Source: Shinisaurus crocodilurus (taxonomy: Eukaryota > Chordata > Lepidosauria > Squamata > Shinisauridae). Taken from it: a DNA stretch of 64,000 bases. The position numbers and the translations under genes were made by a program. Positions 1-11,433 of the stretch are shown piece by piece. Where the stretch lies: contig CM037879.1 of the NCBI GenBank assembly GCA_021292165.1, positions 112,274,359-112,338,358 of the forward strand, in the 5' to 3' direction. Position 1 is the first letter of the stretch. The number at the start of each line of letters is the position of its first letter. The notes beneath the pieces were generated by a model, which did no database searches, had not been told where the DNA came from, and saw only the letters and a program-made list of their open reading frames with translations.

Positions 1-209
1 CTCAATGCAGGAAACTAGATTTATACCTCCCCTTTCCATAAAACCTGCTCAAGGTGTCTAACAATAATAAAATCCACAACTGAAAAGAAACCACATACAT
101 GATAAACAATAACGCAATGAAACCATATATATTTAAAAAAAATCAATATGCACAGGATTGGAATTGATATTTCTGAAATTGAGAACAGCTGCAATGTCAT
201 GGCTGAGTT

Positions 210-374
210 CAGGACCGGTGCAAGGCAGTTTGGTGCCCTAGGCAAGATCAGATATTTAGCGCCCCCCTTCCCACTTGAGAGCGCTGTATTTTTTTTTCAA
301 GGTGTTTCTGGAGCCCCCTTTAGCCCTGCGCCCTAGGCGGCTGCCTAGTTGGCCTAGTGGTAGCACCGGCCCTG
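210..374. mobile_element. hAT-type MITE with 8-bp target duplication
   Basis: 165-bp element with terminal inverted repeats CAGGACCGGTGC and CACCGGCCCTG. It is flanked by perfect copies of GCTGAGTT at 202-209 and 375-382. CAG-like ends and an 8-bp duplication are the marks of hAT transposons. No transposase is present. Confidence 0.85.
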
Positions 375-471
375 GCTGAGTTACATCTCCTCCCACAGAG
401 TGGGGGACTTTTTGCTATGCAGAGGCTCCTTGACTTAGCAAATGCAGAGGTGTCTTCATAATTGCAGAATG

Positions 472-580
472 TATTTATTTATTTCATTTCTAAACCGCCC
501 AATACTGAAGTTCTCTGTGTGGTTCACATCAGTTCACAAAAACATAAACATAATAAAATGACATAAAAGCAGCATAAAAT
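472..580 (-). mobile_element. LINE 3' tail, reverse
   Basis: The run tatttatttatttcatttc followed by an accgccc core is the complement of a gcggtataaat-type tail with simple A-rich repeats. It resembles the segment at 47425-47525. Confidence 0.5.
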
Positions 581-835
581 TGAGGAACAGCCATTTGCTG
601 GATACTGTAACAGAACTGGCTGCTGAGGTGTCCCGTCCCATCCCACCTTCACAATGGTTTTCTGTGCCTCTCCTATTTGTGTATCCCTACTAGATGGTCC
701 CCTCCCCTCACACAGGTCAGTAGGGTGGGTCGGGGGAAGAAAACAAAAAGCTGCCTCTAAGCGCTTGGCTCAAACTTCACTTCAGCTACAAACTCCCAGG
801 ATGGCCTTATCCAAACCACTTTTCTCACTCTACCT

Positions 836-975
836 GAGGGGTGGAGAACCTGTGGCCTGCCAGAAGTGGATCGTCTACAACTCCTATCAGCCCCAGCTGG
901 CACAGGCCATGGTTGGGGATGATGGGAGTTGAGGTCCATCAACATCTGGAGGAGTAAAGGTTCCTCACCCATGCC
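836..975. mobile_element. Palindromic MITE (ctccagatgtt family)
   Basis: An imperfect inverted repeat whose arms read gtggagaacctgtggcctgc on the left and the reverse pattern on the right. It belongs to a family repeated about 14 times in the window. Confidence 0.7.
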
Positions 976-1774
976 TGACCTCTTCAGTTCTCTCCCATCT
1001 GCAATAGGGAAATAATAACAATAGCAGCCTACCTCACAGGGCTGTTGTAAGGATTACTGCGGGGAAAGGTGTGAAAAAGTGCCTTGGACACTCAAAAAAA
1101 GCACAGTCTGACCGCTAAATATTACCAGCATCTCCCCAGCATCCTCTCACGCCCCCATCAAGGTGTTAGCCTTTAAGGCTCCACAAGGCTCTTTGTCATG
1201 CCTTTCGCTGCGGCAGACTAGCACGGCTCCTCTTGTAGGGCTTGCCCCCTGCTTGCTGTTTCTCCCTCGCCCCTGACTGAGTCCAGGCCTTTCTTCCATT
1301 TAGCTCACCTGTGCCACACACACGGGTGTTGCATTGCACCCACACACCCCACCCTGGAAATGTTAAATCTGCAGCCAGTAGCTCCAGTCCTGAGAAATCC
1401 AAACAGGCAAATTTCCCGGGGAGGCGGAAGAGGAAGACGATCGGCTCTCTCTACCGATCCTCGGCCTCTCTAGGACCGCAGCTCTGTCATGTTAACCTCT
1501 AGGCAAGCCTAGGCGAGAACGCCCAACTCCGCCTCCGTCTCCCTGCAAGCTTTCTTCCAGGGAAGGGATTCCTTGGCTGCCCCAGTCGCATCATGCGAGG
1601 TTCCCAATGCCCTCGGGAAAGGCAAAGAGGCAACGCAGCCATCCAAAAGCGTATGCCACCCCACTACAAGTCAGGATATGATTGGTAAAACAAACTTTGT
1701 AAAATACGCATTTTAGCACTGGATTTTTTCCCCAAGGCGTTTCTGGCACGGTGCCAGAATGTGTCCCCCTCCAA

Positions 1775-1844
1775 ATTTTTGCGCCCCCTTTAGCCCTGCG
1801 CCCTAGGCAGCTGCCTAGTTGGCCTAATGGTAGCACCGGCCCTG
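1775..1844. mobile_element. Partial copy of the same hAT MITE
   Basis: The right half closely matches 305-374, including the end CACCGGCCCTG. The left terminal repeat is missing, so it is a truncated copy. Confidence 0.75.
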
Positions 1845-2274
1845 ATCACATGCCTCTATCGTACCATCATATTTAATGTGTCAAGTTTTCAGAGAAGCTG
1901 GATGATTAGAGTCAATGAGTTGTCAACCTAGCAGAACCAAATTCTTTGGAAGAATATTCTGAAGCTGCCTAAATGGTTCCGATACAAAGCCCTAATATGT
2001 GCTCTGTGTAGTTGCCAAATATATTGCAACCATGGGTGAACAGAGAGTGGATGCAGGAGAACAAAATGGTTCTAGATCAGTGTGGTATCAGATCAAATCA
2101 GGGAAAATATTTGGTTAGGGGTTTTTTTTTGGTTTTTTTAAAAGAACCATAGTTTCTTGCTGTTTGGAAGTCTCCAGTGGTGCTGCACAAAGATGACGGC
2201 TAGCTATAAATCACCGATTCAAGAAATAAAAACTGTCATTAGAAAAAGTGTTAGAAACTCCCACATTTTCTTAC

Positions 2275-2480
2275 CAGCCATGTTGACAGCCTGAGTGAAA
2301 ATGTCATCCTGCACGCTGCGGGTTCTGTTGTCTTCTTTGATGAACTCTACATATGGCACAGGATGGCTCAGAGTGGTTGGAGTGAGCAATATATTGACAC
2401 CAGAACTGAACACTTTTGCAAAATCAGTGGCAATGAGTCTTCTCACTTTCTGGGCTTTGATAAAATAATTCTCATAATTC
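2275..2480 (-). CDS. QRSL1: QRSL1 exon 10, last in window
   Basis: 206 bp, residues 386-454 plus one base. It includes [38 protein letters not shown] and [20 protein letters not shown]. Acceptor cctctag, donor gtaagaaaa. It ends in phase 1 after AVNMA, where human continues GLPAVSIP, so at least one more coding exon is needed. Confidence 0.96.
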
Positions 2481-5400
2481 CTAGAGGAGGGGAAAGGGAT
2501 CTAGAAACAGTGAACTGAGTCATTCTAAGTCTTGTAGCCAACTAAGGCTTGGGTGGGTGGCTGGGTATAAAGAGAGAGCTTCGGCTATTGGGCAATATAG
2601 AAATGTAATCAATAAAATAAACTGCTAAAACCAAATGCATGAGTCAAAGCATTGTGACACTGGCCTCGACTTTTCAACCAAACACACAATTGGTTTTCAA
2701 TGACCATTCTCAGAAGTGAAGTTTATCCCTAAAAAGTTACTAGTCATGAAACATTCAGATGACCAATCCCAGAGCTAGCTTAGTAATTTTATCCTGCCAA
2801 GGGGCAAGGATTTAACAAAGCATCAGTTGCAGATGTACGGTAAAATTATACTGAGCATGGGTAGCGTAGTATTTTTTTTTTATAAACATACAAATCAAAT
2901 ACAATCAAACACGTGCTCCCATCACCTTGGGACCAATATGATAAACAACTACTACTTATCTATACCATTAATCCTACATTCCAAAAAATGTTGACATGGT
3001 GTAGTCCCCTTTCCCTCAATTAAAACATAATCTAAAAATAATCCCCATTTATCCTTAAAATTGTTTTTCTTTAATTGTCCCCTTTTACATTTGATATTAC
3101 AAGTTAACATATCATTTAAAGCCATATCCCACACTTCCTTATACCAGTCAGTAATAGAGAAAACTTGATAAACTTTCCATTTTCTTGCTATCATTAATGG
3201 GTAGCGTAGTATTGTACCTAAAATCTAGTTGTGGGCATCTCTCTCAGCTATGCTGCTTCTGTACTCTACTTCTACTGCTAACAGTCTTTTCCACCCTCAT
3301 CTTCTGGACTAAGAAGCCATCTACCTCTTCCTGCCCATCTTTAATCACCTAGTGCTACTGATCCCGGTATATCACTAAAGGCCTTTTTCTTTACTGTCAT
3401 ATTTCGACTAAGCTAGGCTTGAGAGGAGGACCACAGCTCATTAACAAGAGAACATATCGGATTTCATTTAGATTTCACTCACATAGATCAGAGGCTAAAC
3501 AATTGCCTGATCTGAATGGAGGTTTAGAATTCTATGCATGTTCACTCAGAAGTTAAGCCCCACTGAGTTCAACAGCACTTATTTCCAAGTAAGCATCCAC
3601 AGGAATGCAGGATTATTCATTTCAATAGTAGCTCATGCAATCCTACATATTTGTGGCCATGTATAGCAACAGTAACGTAGATATCAGAAACAGCTATGGA
3701 AGTGTTGTGACAATGTGCTGTAACAGCAGGAGGTACAGAACAGTGTGGGTATCCAGAGAAGTGGTGGGTTCTTGTTTCTTGTGTTTTCAGGGCAAGGTTG
3801 GTGTGGCATGACGCCCTGGTGACACAGGCCACAGGGGAAAGGAGTTAGTGATGACCTTGTTCCTCCTCCTCTCCAAGCAATCCCTGGGCATCCCAGCTCA
3901 AACTGGGATTCCTCTTTGGACATTCATCCCACCCTTCCCACAGTGGCCAGCATCCCAGTACACTGTGGGATGGGGCTGCAAATCAGTGGTAGAGCATCTG
4001 CTTTGCGTGCAGAAGGTCCCATGTTGGATCCCCAGCATCGCAAGGTAGGGTAAGGAAAGAATCCTGCCCGAAACCCTGGAAAGCCGCTGTCAGTCGGTGT
4101 TGACAATACTGGGCTAGATGGACCAGTGGTCTGACTCAGTATAAGGCAGCTTCCAATGTTCCTATGTCTGTCTCCTAGTTGCTAATTTATTGCTATTATC
4201 GATTTTATCTGCATCCACCACCCCTCCTTCAAAGAGGGATGCAGGGTCTGTCCCATTTTAACTTTCTAAAAGCCCCATGAGGTTGGTCAAGCTGAGTGAC
4301 AGTGACTAGCCCAAAGCCACCCAGGGAACTGTCATGGCTGAACAGGAATCTGACCTGGTCTCACCAGTCTATCCAATACATCACACTAGAACAAATCAAG
4401 GGAATGGTGCAAACCACACATGGCTTATAAGGCCTGCTTTGGGATTGCCCCCAGGGACTTATGAAACATCCAGAACTTTTCTCAGTCTGGAAGTGTCAGA
4501 ATCTCTTGGCCTGGTCCTCTGGCAGCCACTATACAAACCTGCTTCTTTAGGAACATAGGCAGCTGCCTTATACTGCATCAGTCCATTGGTCCATCTAGCC
4601 CTGTATTGTTGACACGGACTGAAAGCGGCTCTCCGGGGTTGCAGGCAGAGGTTTTTCCAGCCCTAGCTGGAGATTTTGGGGATTAAACCTGGGATCTTCT
4701 GCAGGCAAAGCAGGTGCTCTGTCACCGAGCCACGGCCCCTCTGGTCAGTCCCTGCAGCCGAGTTGGCCAGGACACTGTCCTGTATAGTCTTGCTATAGAA
4801 TAGCTTTCTTGAGAGCCAGTGTGGCGTAGTGGTTATAGAGTGCTGGGCTGGGACTCAGGAGATCCGGGTTCCAGTCCCCTCTCGGCCATGAAACTCACTG
4901 GGTGACTTTGGGCCAGTCACTGACTCTCAGCCTCACCTACCTCACAGGGTTGTTGTGAGGATAAAATGGAGGAGGAGGACTATGTAAGCCAACTTGGGCT
5001 CCTTGCAGGAAAAAAAGGCGGGGTATAAATATAATAAATAAATAAATAAATCAAATGCATCTAGCTGAGTCCCTTCCATTCAGTCATCCAAATGGGGTTG
5101 ACATTTTACTTGAATCCCGGTTTCTTAGGCTGAAATCAAAACCTGATCTGCTAAACCAGGGGTATGCAGCCTGGTGCCCTCCAGATGTTTTGGACTACAA
5201 TTCCCATAATTCCGGACCATTGGCCACACTTGCTTGGTCTCAGTGTGTTTCCCAGGCTCATGTTAAAATGCTGATATAAAATAGAGAGCCCCAGCCCTCA
5301 GTGCAGCGGCTAACAAGGAGCAAGTGAAGTCCACAAGTGAAGTCTCACATGAGTTGTGGTCCAACACAGCTGGAGGGCACCAAGTTGCCCATCACTGCGC

Positions 5401-8400
5401 TAAACTAATCTTATCTATTGGAAGTGAAGATTTTGTACTTAACATGCGCACAGACGTATGTCGAGGTTTTCACTTAAGAAAAATTAAAATAAGTTCCCGG
5501 CTAGGAGGGAACATAGGAAAGGAAGAAGGTAAAAAGAGAGTCACCTATTAGATTATTCGGTATTTTAGAAAACAATGTTTTGCTGTATATTACAACTACA
5601 GCAGCATCAGCAATAATAATATTGCCGTAACTAGGTGGAAAAATCTGTTCGGCATGAGTAATTTCACCCTTAACTGAAGAACAAATAAAATGCTGGCTTT
5701 GTAAGTTTGAGCTTTAAAATGTGCTGAACTTACTGTTTTAGCAAGAAGTAGTTTCCTGAAAGAATTCTTCCCCTTACAACATCGTTAAGGCCTTCCCGGC
5801 GTGTTGCTGCATACAAGGCTTCAGTGGACTTGTCAGCAATGCTGCGGTGTCCTAACATTCAAAGTCACCCACAATTTGGAAACACATTTAAAAAATTATT
5901 CCAAGTTACCTCATGAATAAACAATAGATATGAATATATTGTACAGCATAAAAGTATATCAGAGGTCTGTTGTTGCACAGAGCCAAGTGTCAGATATTCT
6001 GTTTGTTCATGGACAAGAAAGCAAAAAGTTGCACATAGGATTCAACAGCAGCCATCTGACGTAGCTATTCAGACTAGAGCTGAGCTGAATTTTCTTGGCT
6101 GAACATTTTTGGCACAAAAAGGAACATCTGAGGGGCCTGAAATGTTTGGCAAAAGGCTCTCGGAAGTTTACCTTTTTAATACTTGTTTGCTCATTGTGCA
6201 TTGGCTTTGGAGTAATTACTTTTCTCAAATAATCCAATATCCAACCATTATAATTAATAAAATATGCACATGCATACACTAGAGCTTTTTGGGCACCATA
6301 TTTTACCTCAAAATAGTCACAAATGTTCTGAAGACTTGCTGTGCCACTACATAAGCATTTAGGATGAAGTGTGCCGAAAGTTACACATCATATCACAAAA
6401 CAAAACATCATGCAATGTTGGTGTCCCAGCATCAGTTATGGAGGCAGAATGGTTTACATTCCGACACAAATGTTCTGAATTAGGGCCAAGACTTGTTCAG
6501 CTTTGTTATTTCCCCCCTCCCCCCAGCCACCGGAATAAAATCCTGGGAACAGGAATTTGGGAGTCAAGGTGTTGAAGTACAATATTTCAATTGACTTGGC
6601 ACTTAAAAAGCACACTGAACAACACAGGAGAGAGTGATACCAAACAGGACCCATTGTCTTTGATCAGGAAGTACAGACATATTTCAGTAACATTGTATTC
6701 CCTCATCAGTTGACCTTCAGTACAGATTAACAATTGAGCTGAACAATGCATGTACTCTGTGCTGCAGTCAGAGCACACTCTTCAAAGGACACAGCTGAGA
6801 CAACATTTCTCTCATAACAAAAAACATGCTCCCAGGAATAACAATAATAAAGACACTTCATCCACCAACGGACCTCACTGAAGTCCATGAGAGACTTTCC
6901 ATAGCGCTAAAAAAGCTTTGGCAAAGACCTAATCTTTCTGTAATTAAAGACCATATCAGATATGCTGGCTCAGAGTTAGCACTGTGGCAGGTTGTACATT
7001 TCTCCTGACATCATTAATGGATCTACATTTACTCAATTAGCCTCATGCTGTGTGTTGCGACTCACAGACAGGTGTACATAAAAAGCCCAAGGTTTTTCCC
7101 CACCCTGTTAAGATATTTATTTTTGTTTTAAACATACTTGGCTTTGGTTCTGAATGTGGGATGCGCTACACTGCAGCTTACTACAGCTGAGACTTGTCTG
7201 ATGTTGGTTAGCAGGGCTTAAACAACTTTCATCATTCTTTGATGAACTGTTGCCTAGCAATAAATGAATAATCCCCGTGTTTATGCCCGAGTGGGATATT
7301 GGTCTAAAAAAGGTAGCCCCTGGGCATTGTGCTCTGTCAATTTCTTTCCTGACCCTGCTGTGTGGAGAAACTGCTTTTTCTGCCAACTTCAGAGACCAGT
7401 AATTTCCATATAATATGCCATTGTACAAACCAAACAATCAGCAAACCCACACTCAGCTCTAGGCCTACCCTAGGCAAGAAGAGCCTGGTAGTGGGACTTC
7501 CTGGGAAAGGGACCTGCCTTTTTCCCAGAGTTGGGGCATCATTCCACAATACTGTACTTAATCAACTTTTCTTGCTGGTATCTCAGAAGGGTTGGGAGGT
7601 GTGCCAGGGCTAGGGTTTAGCCTGGTGGAGCCTTTAACCTTCCTGGGTTGTAGGCAACCGCCTGACCTTGCTGAGTGCTGGCCCTGACCAACCTCCACAC
7701 ACCCCCACACACAGATGAAAAATCCATTATCATCTTTTATGCCTGACAGAATAGACAAAGTTGGGAAAGGATGGGCAAGCCACGATAAATTGTACAGTAA
7801 TACCTCGGATTACGAGTAACCCGGTCCACGAGTTTCTCGTAAGATGAGGAAAAATTTGGCATAAATTTACATTTGAAAGACGAGCAAGTCTCGCAACACG
7901 AGCCGCTGCTGCCACATGTGGCTCCTGTTGCGAGATGTCTTTCAAATGTAAATTTATGCTAGAAACGCGAGGTGCCGGCTGAGCGAGCGGCCGCGCTGTG
8001 ACTCGCCTCCACGGGGCTTCCCTGGAGGTGAGGCGCGGCGCGGCCAGGCTCGGCGGCCGCCTCATGCTGCTGCACCGGCCGGCCGAGCTTCCCTGGGGGC
8101 CAAGCACAGAGCGAGCGGCCGCGGCGCGTCTCCACGCCAGGGAGCCGCGTGGAGTCGCTCCCGCCTCTCCCACCCTTTTCAAGCGGCGGCCGCGGCTCGT
8201 CTCCATGCGTCTCCCTGCCAGGGAGCCGGCAAAGCAGTTTTGTGACGCAACGCGTGTAGCCGCCCCCGCCTCTCCCTCCCTTTGCAAGCGGCGGCTGCAG
8301 CGTCTCCCTCCCTTTGCAAGCGGCGGCGGTCCCGTCGCATCACCTCCGGCTCCGTCAGTGACGCAATGTACGTCACTGACGGGGCCGGATGTGACGCGAT

Positions 8401-11393
8401 GGGACCGCCGCCACTTGCAAAGGGAGGGAGACGCTGCAGCCGCCGCTTGCAAAGGTAGGGAAAGGCGGGGGCGGCTCCACGCGTCTCCCTGCCAGGGAGC
8501 CGGCAAAGCTTTGCCGGCTCCCTGGCAGGGAGACGCGTGGAGATGAGCCGCGGCCGCCGCTTGCAAAGGGAGGGAGAGGCGGGAGAGGTTCCACGCATCT
8601 CCCTGCCAGGGAGCCGGCAAAGCAGTTTTGCCGGCTCCCTGGCAGGGAGATGCGTGGAGACATGCCGCGGCCGCTCGCTCTGGGGGTGCCTCGCGCTGCC
8701 ATGCCGCTTCCCTGCCCGGGAGCTGGCATGGCAGCGTGCGAGGTGCTAGCAGAGCGAGTGGAGGCGAGGCGAGGCCGGGAGCCCAGGAGCCCAGGAGCCA
8801 GCACATCAAAGTGAATTTCCCCATTAGCCCCACAACCATTTAATCACTGCTTTGCCAGCTCCCGGCAAAGCAGTGATTAAATGGTTGTGGAACGAATCAT
8901 CTGAGTTCCCATTATTTCTAATGGGGAAACTCGCTTTGATGTACGAGTACTTTGGATTACGAGCATGGCTCCGGAACGGATTATGCTCGTAATCCAAGGC
9001 ATTACTGTACTGGTTTATGTCTTTACGGGGAAATGAGCTCCTCTTTCCAGAGGTGTAACTTGAACTATGCAAACACATTCCAATTGTGTCCTACATTAGT
9101 TCTACACATATTTTTGGTACAGATATAGCAAAGGCTGCTTGTCAGCACAGGATTGTAGTAAACACTGTCTGTCATGTTTCTTTACAATTCTGGCCAGTTA
9201 TAGAGGCTCAACAGATCTTACACAGCTCATGGCTGCCAGTTACTCACATGTAACTTCATACCCCAGCTGTCCTCGTTAACAAGGTTTTTATTACATTGGC
9301 TCTGGTGGGAAATGAATGTGTATATCTTATGTAAGTCTTGGATGGAAAGAAACCTTACCATATTCCAGACCGTCGAATCTGGCCATGTTCGAGGCTACTT
9401 CTGCTGCGCACAGCACATGGTAACAGACAATAGAGTAACAGGTGTGGGGCAGGCTCACGTCAGTCACTTTGGCACCAGCTTTCTCAAAGAGGTCGGCTGC
9501 CTTGGACCACACTGCCAGGGTTTCATTAGACAATCCTGGTGCATTGTATTCCTTGAGAAGGGATGGGAAGGAGGAAAAAAGCATAATTCTATGCACAAAC
9601 ATCTTTATGTACGTGCATTTCTTCATCAGAACTGGAATTGTCAAAAATACTCGTGGCTCATGGTACGATGAAAGAAACTCCTAAGTGAAGAAGAGCATTT
9701 CCCTCTCCCTTCCCCCATCTCTCTCTCTGCCTCTCAGTCTGAATTATATCTTCTTTCTCTCTTACTTTTCTTTTCAAAAATTATTATGAAATGTTTCCTT
9801 TGGCAGGCACTTAGGGCAGCGTGTGTTTGAATCTAGTCACAGACTCAGTGCCAAACTGCAGCCTGCTTCAGAGGACCAGACTGGGAATGGCAGGGATTGG
9901 CTCTAGCCCTGGGAATCAGAATGACAATTTAGGATGGAATGACAAGCAGGGAGCTTACTGGCAAAAGAAGAGTGAAGACCTCCTGCTAGAGTTTTTCACA
10001 AACCTTAATGCAGATTGAGGCATTTTAGGCTAGTAAAAAAAGATAACCAGTAATAGAGGAAAATTACAAAGCAACACTGAGTATTAAACCTTTATCCTCT
10101 GTAGTGAATAATTATCACATGTAAGGCTTAATTCCACATTCAGTGATGACCCAGTCACAGTAATTATGCTTCTGCCTGCCCCCCACCCCTGAATGACTTT
10201 TGTATAAATGTTCCTTTAAACCAGAACAAAAACCAGAACAAAACCAGAACGTGCTTTATATAGGAAAGCACGTAAATAACTTCAGAAGATAAAATTCCCT
10301 ACATACAGCTAGGCTTTCTACAATTTTTTTCTCAATGGCAACTGCCCGGCACCATGTCAAGAGGAAACAAGCGTGTGCATGTATGTAAAAAAGCTTCCTG
10401 GAACAGGACCATGGAGTTTATTTGCCCATGAGTAACTGTGTTCACTTTGTATCAAAATAAGTATCAGAGGCAATATTCCAATATTAGAGGCAGTATGCCT
10501 ATGTACACCAGTTGCTGGGGAACATGGGCAGGAGGGTGCTGTTGCACTCAAGTCCTGCTTGTGGGATCCCATGGGCAGGTAGTTGGCCACTGTGTGAACA
10601 GGATGCTGGACTAGAAGGACCCTTGGTCTGATCCAGCATGGCTCTTCTTATGTTCTAATTTAAAGATAATGCTACTTTCTGTTATTCAGTCAAAGAATTC
10701 AAAGTATTCTTCACAATATTTGAGTGACAGACATTCAACAAGTGGTCCTTGTTCCCAACATTTATGGGGTGGCAATGGAAGCCCTAAAAGAAGAAAACCT
10801 CTCCAAAGCATACACTCATTCCATCTAAAAGTGCTGAGTTGGTACAGACAATCAATGCCAAGTTTTATATGGTTACAGAACTGGATGCTGACGAATAAGA
10901 TATTCAGTATTATTATTCCTTAAACCAGGGGTGGGGAACCTGTGGCTCTCCAAATGTTGTTGGACTACAACTCCCATCATCCCTGACCATTAGCCATGCT
11001 GGCTGGGCCTGAGGGAGTTCCAATCCAACAGCAACTAGGGGGCCACTGGTTTCCCCACACCTACCTTAAGCACGGATTGTGTTACTTCTGCAGATTAAAA
11101 ACATGACAGTCATGTCAGAGGCAGTAGGATACCATGAAAATTTAATTTGGGTGCAAGATTATTTTTCCCAGCCACTCACCAATTACATACCACTTACCTT
11201 TGGTATGCCTATGCAAAGATTCTTCATATCTATCAAACTGGGGAGCTGAAATGGATGAAAGGGGTCCTGCAGTGTGGTTGAGTCTTTTGGATCATGCCCT
11301 CCAAGAACACCTGAAAGAAGCAAAAAGGCTCATGAGCTACGGGAAAGAGAGAGAATTACTGAATGAAGTGATCTCTGACACAACTGCTTAGGG

Positions 11394-11433
<40 letters not shown>

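Larger units (their letters stand above)
1..2274. other. QRSL1 last intron (partial)
   Basis: No coding exon for the expected QRSL1 C terminus was found here. It holds two hAT MITE copies, a LINE tail and a palindromic MITE. The GC-rich stretch 1140-1600 shows nothing recognisable. Confidence 0.6.
9552..11197. other. QRSL1 intron 7
   Basis: Holds a reverse SINE-like repeat and a palindromic MITE, listed separately. The rest, including 9680-10430, shows nothing recognisable beyond a pyrimidine-rich tract near 9700-9775. Confidence 0.6.

Noticed and set aside
1..2274. Search for QRSL1 exon 11 (LPAVSIP region)
   Set aside because: No minus-strand segment with this sequence and an acceptor was found; it most likely lies off the left edge.
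3972..4045. tRNA-Ala gene
   Set aside because: The B box is mutated and the sequence continues into a SINE tail; it is a retroposed copy.
7730..8839. 369-codon open frame on the minus strand
   Set aside because: It lies across the nested-palindrome element. Its residues repeat because of inverted GC-rich units, and equally long frames occur on the other strand. No domain is recognisable.
9327..9671. Plus-strand frames over QRSL1 exon 8
   Set aside because: They are antisense shadows of the conserved exon.
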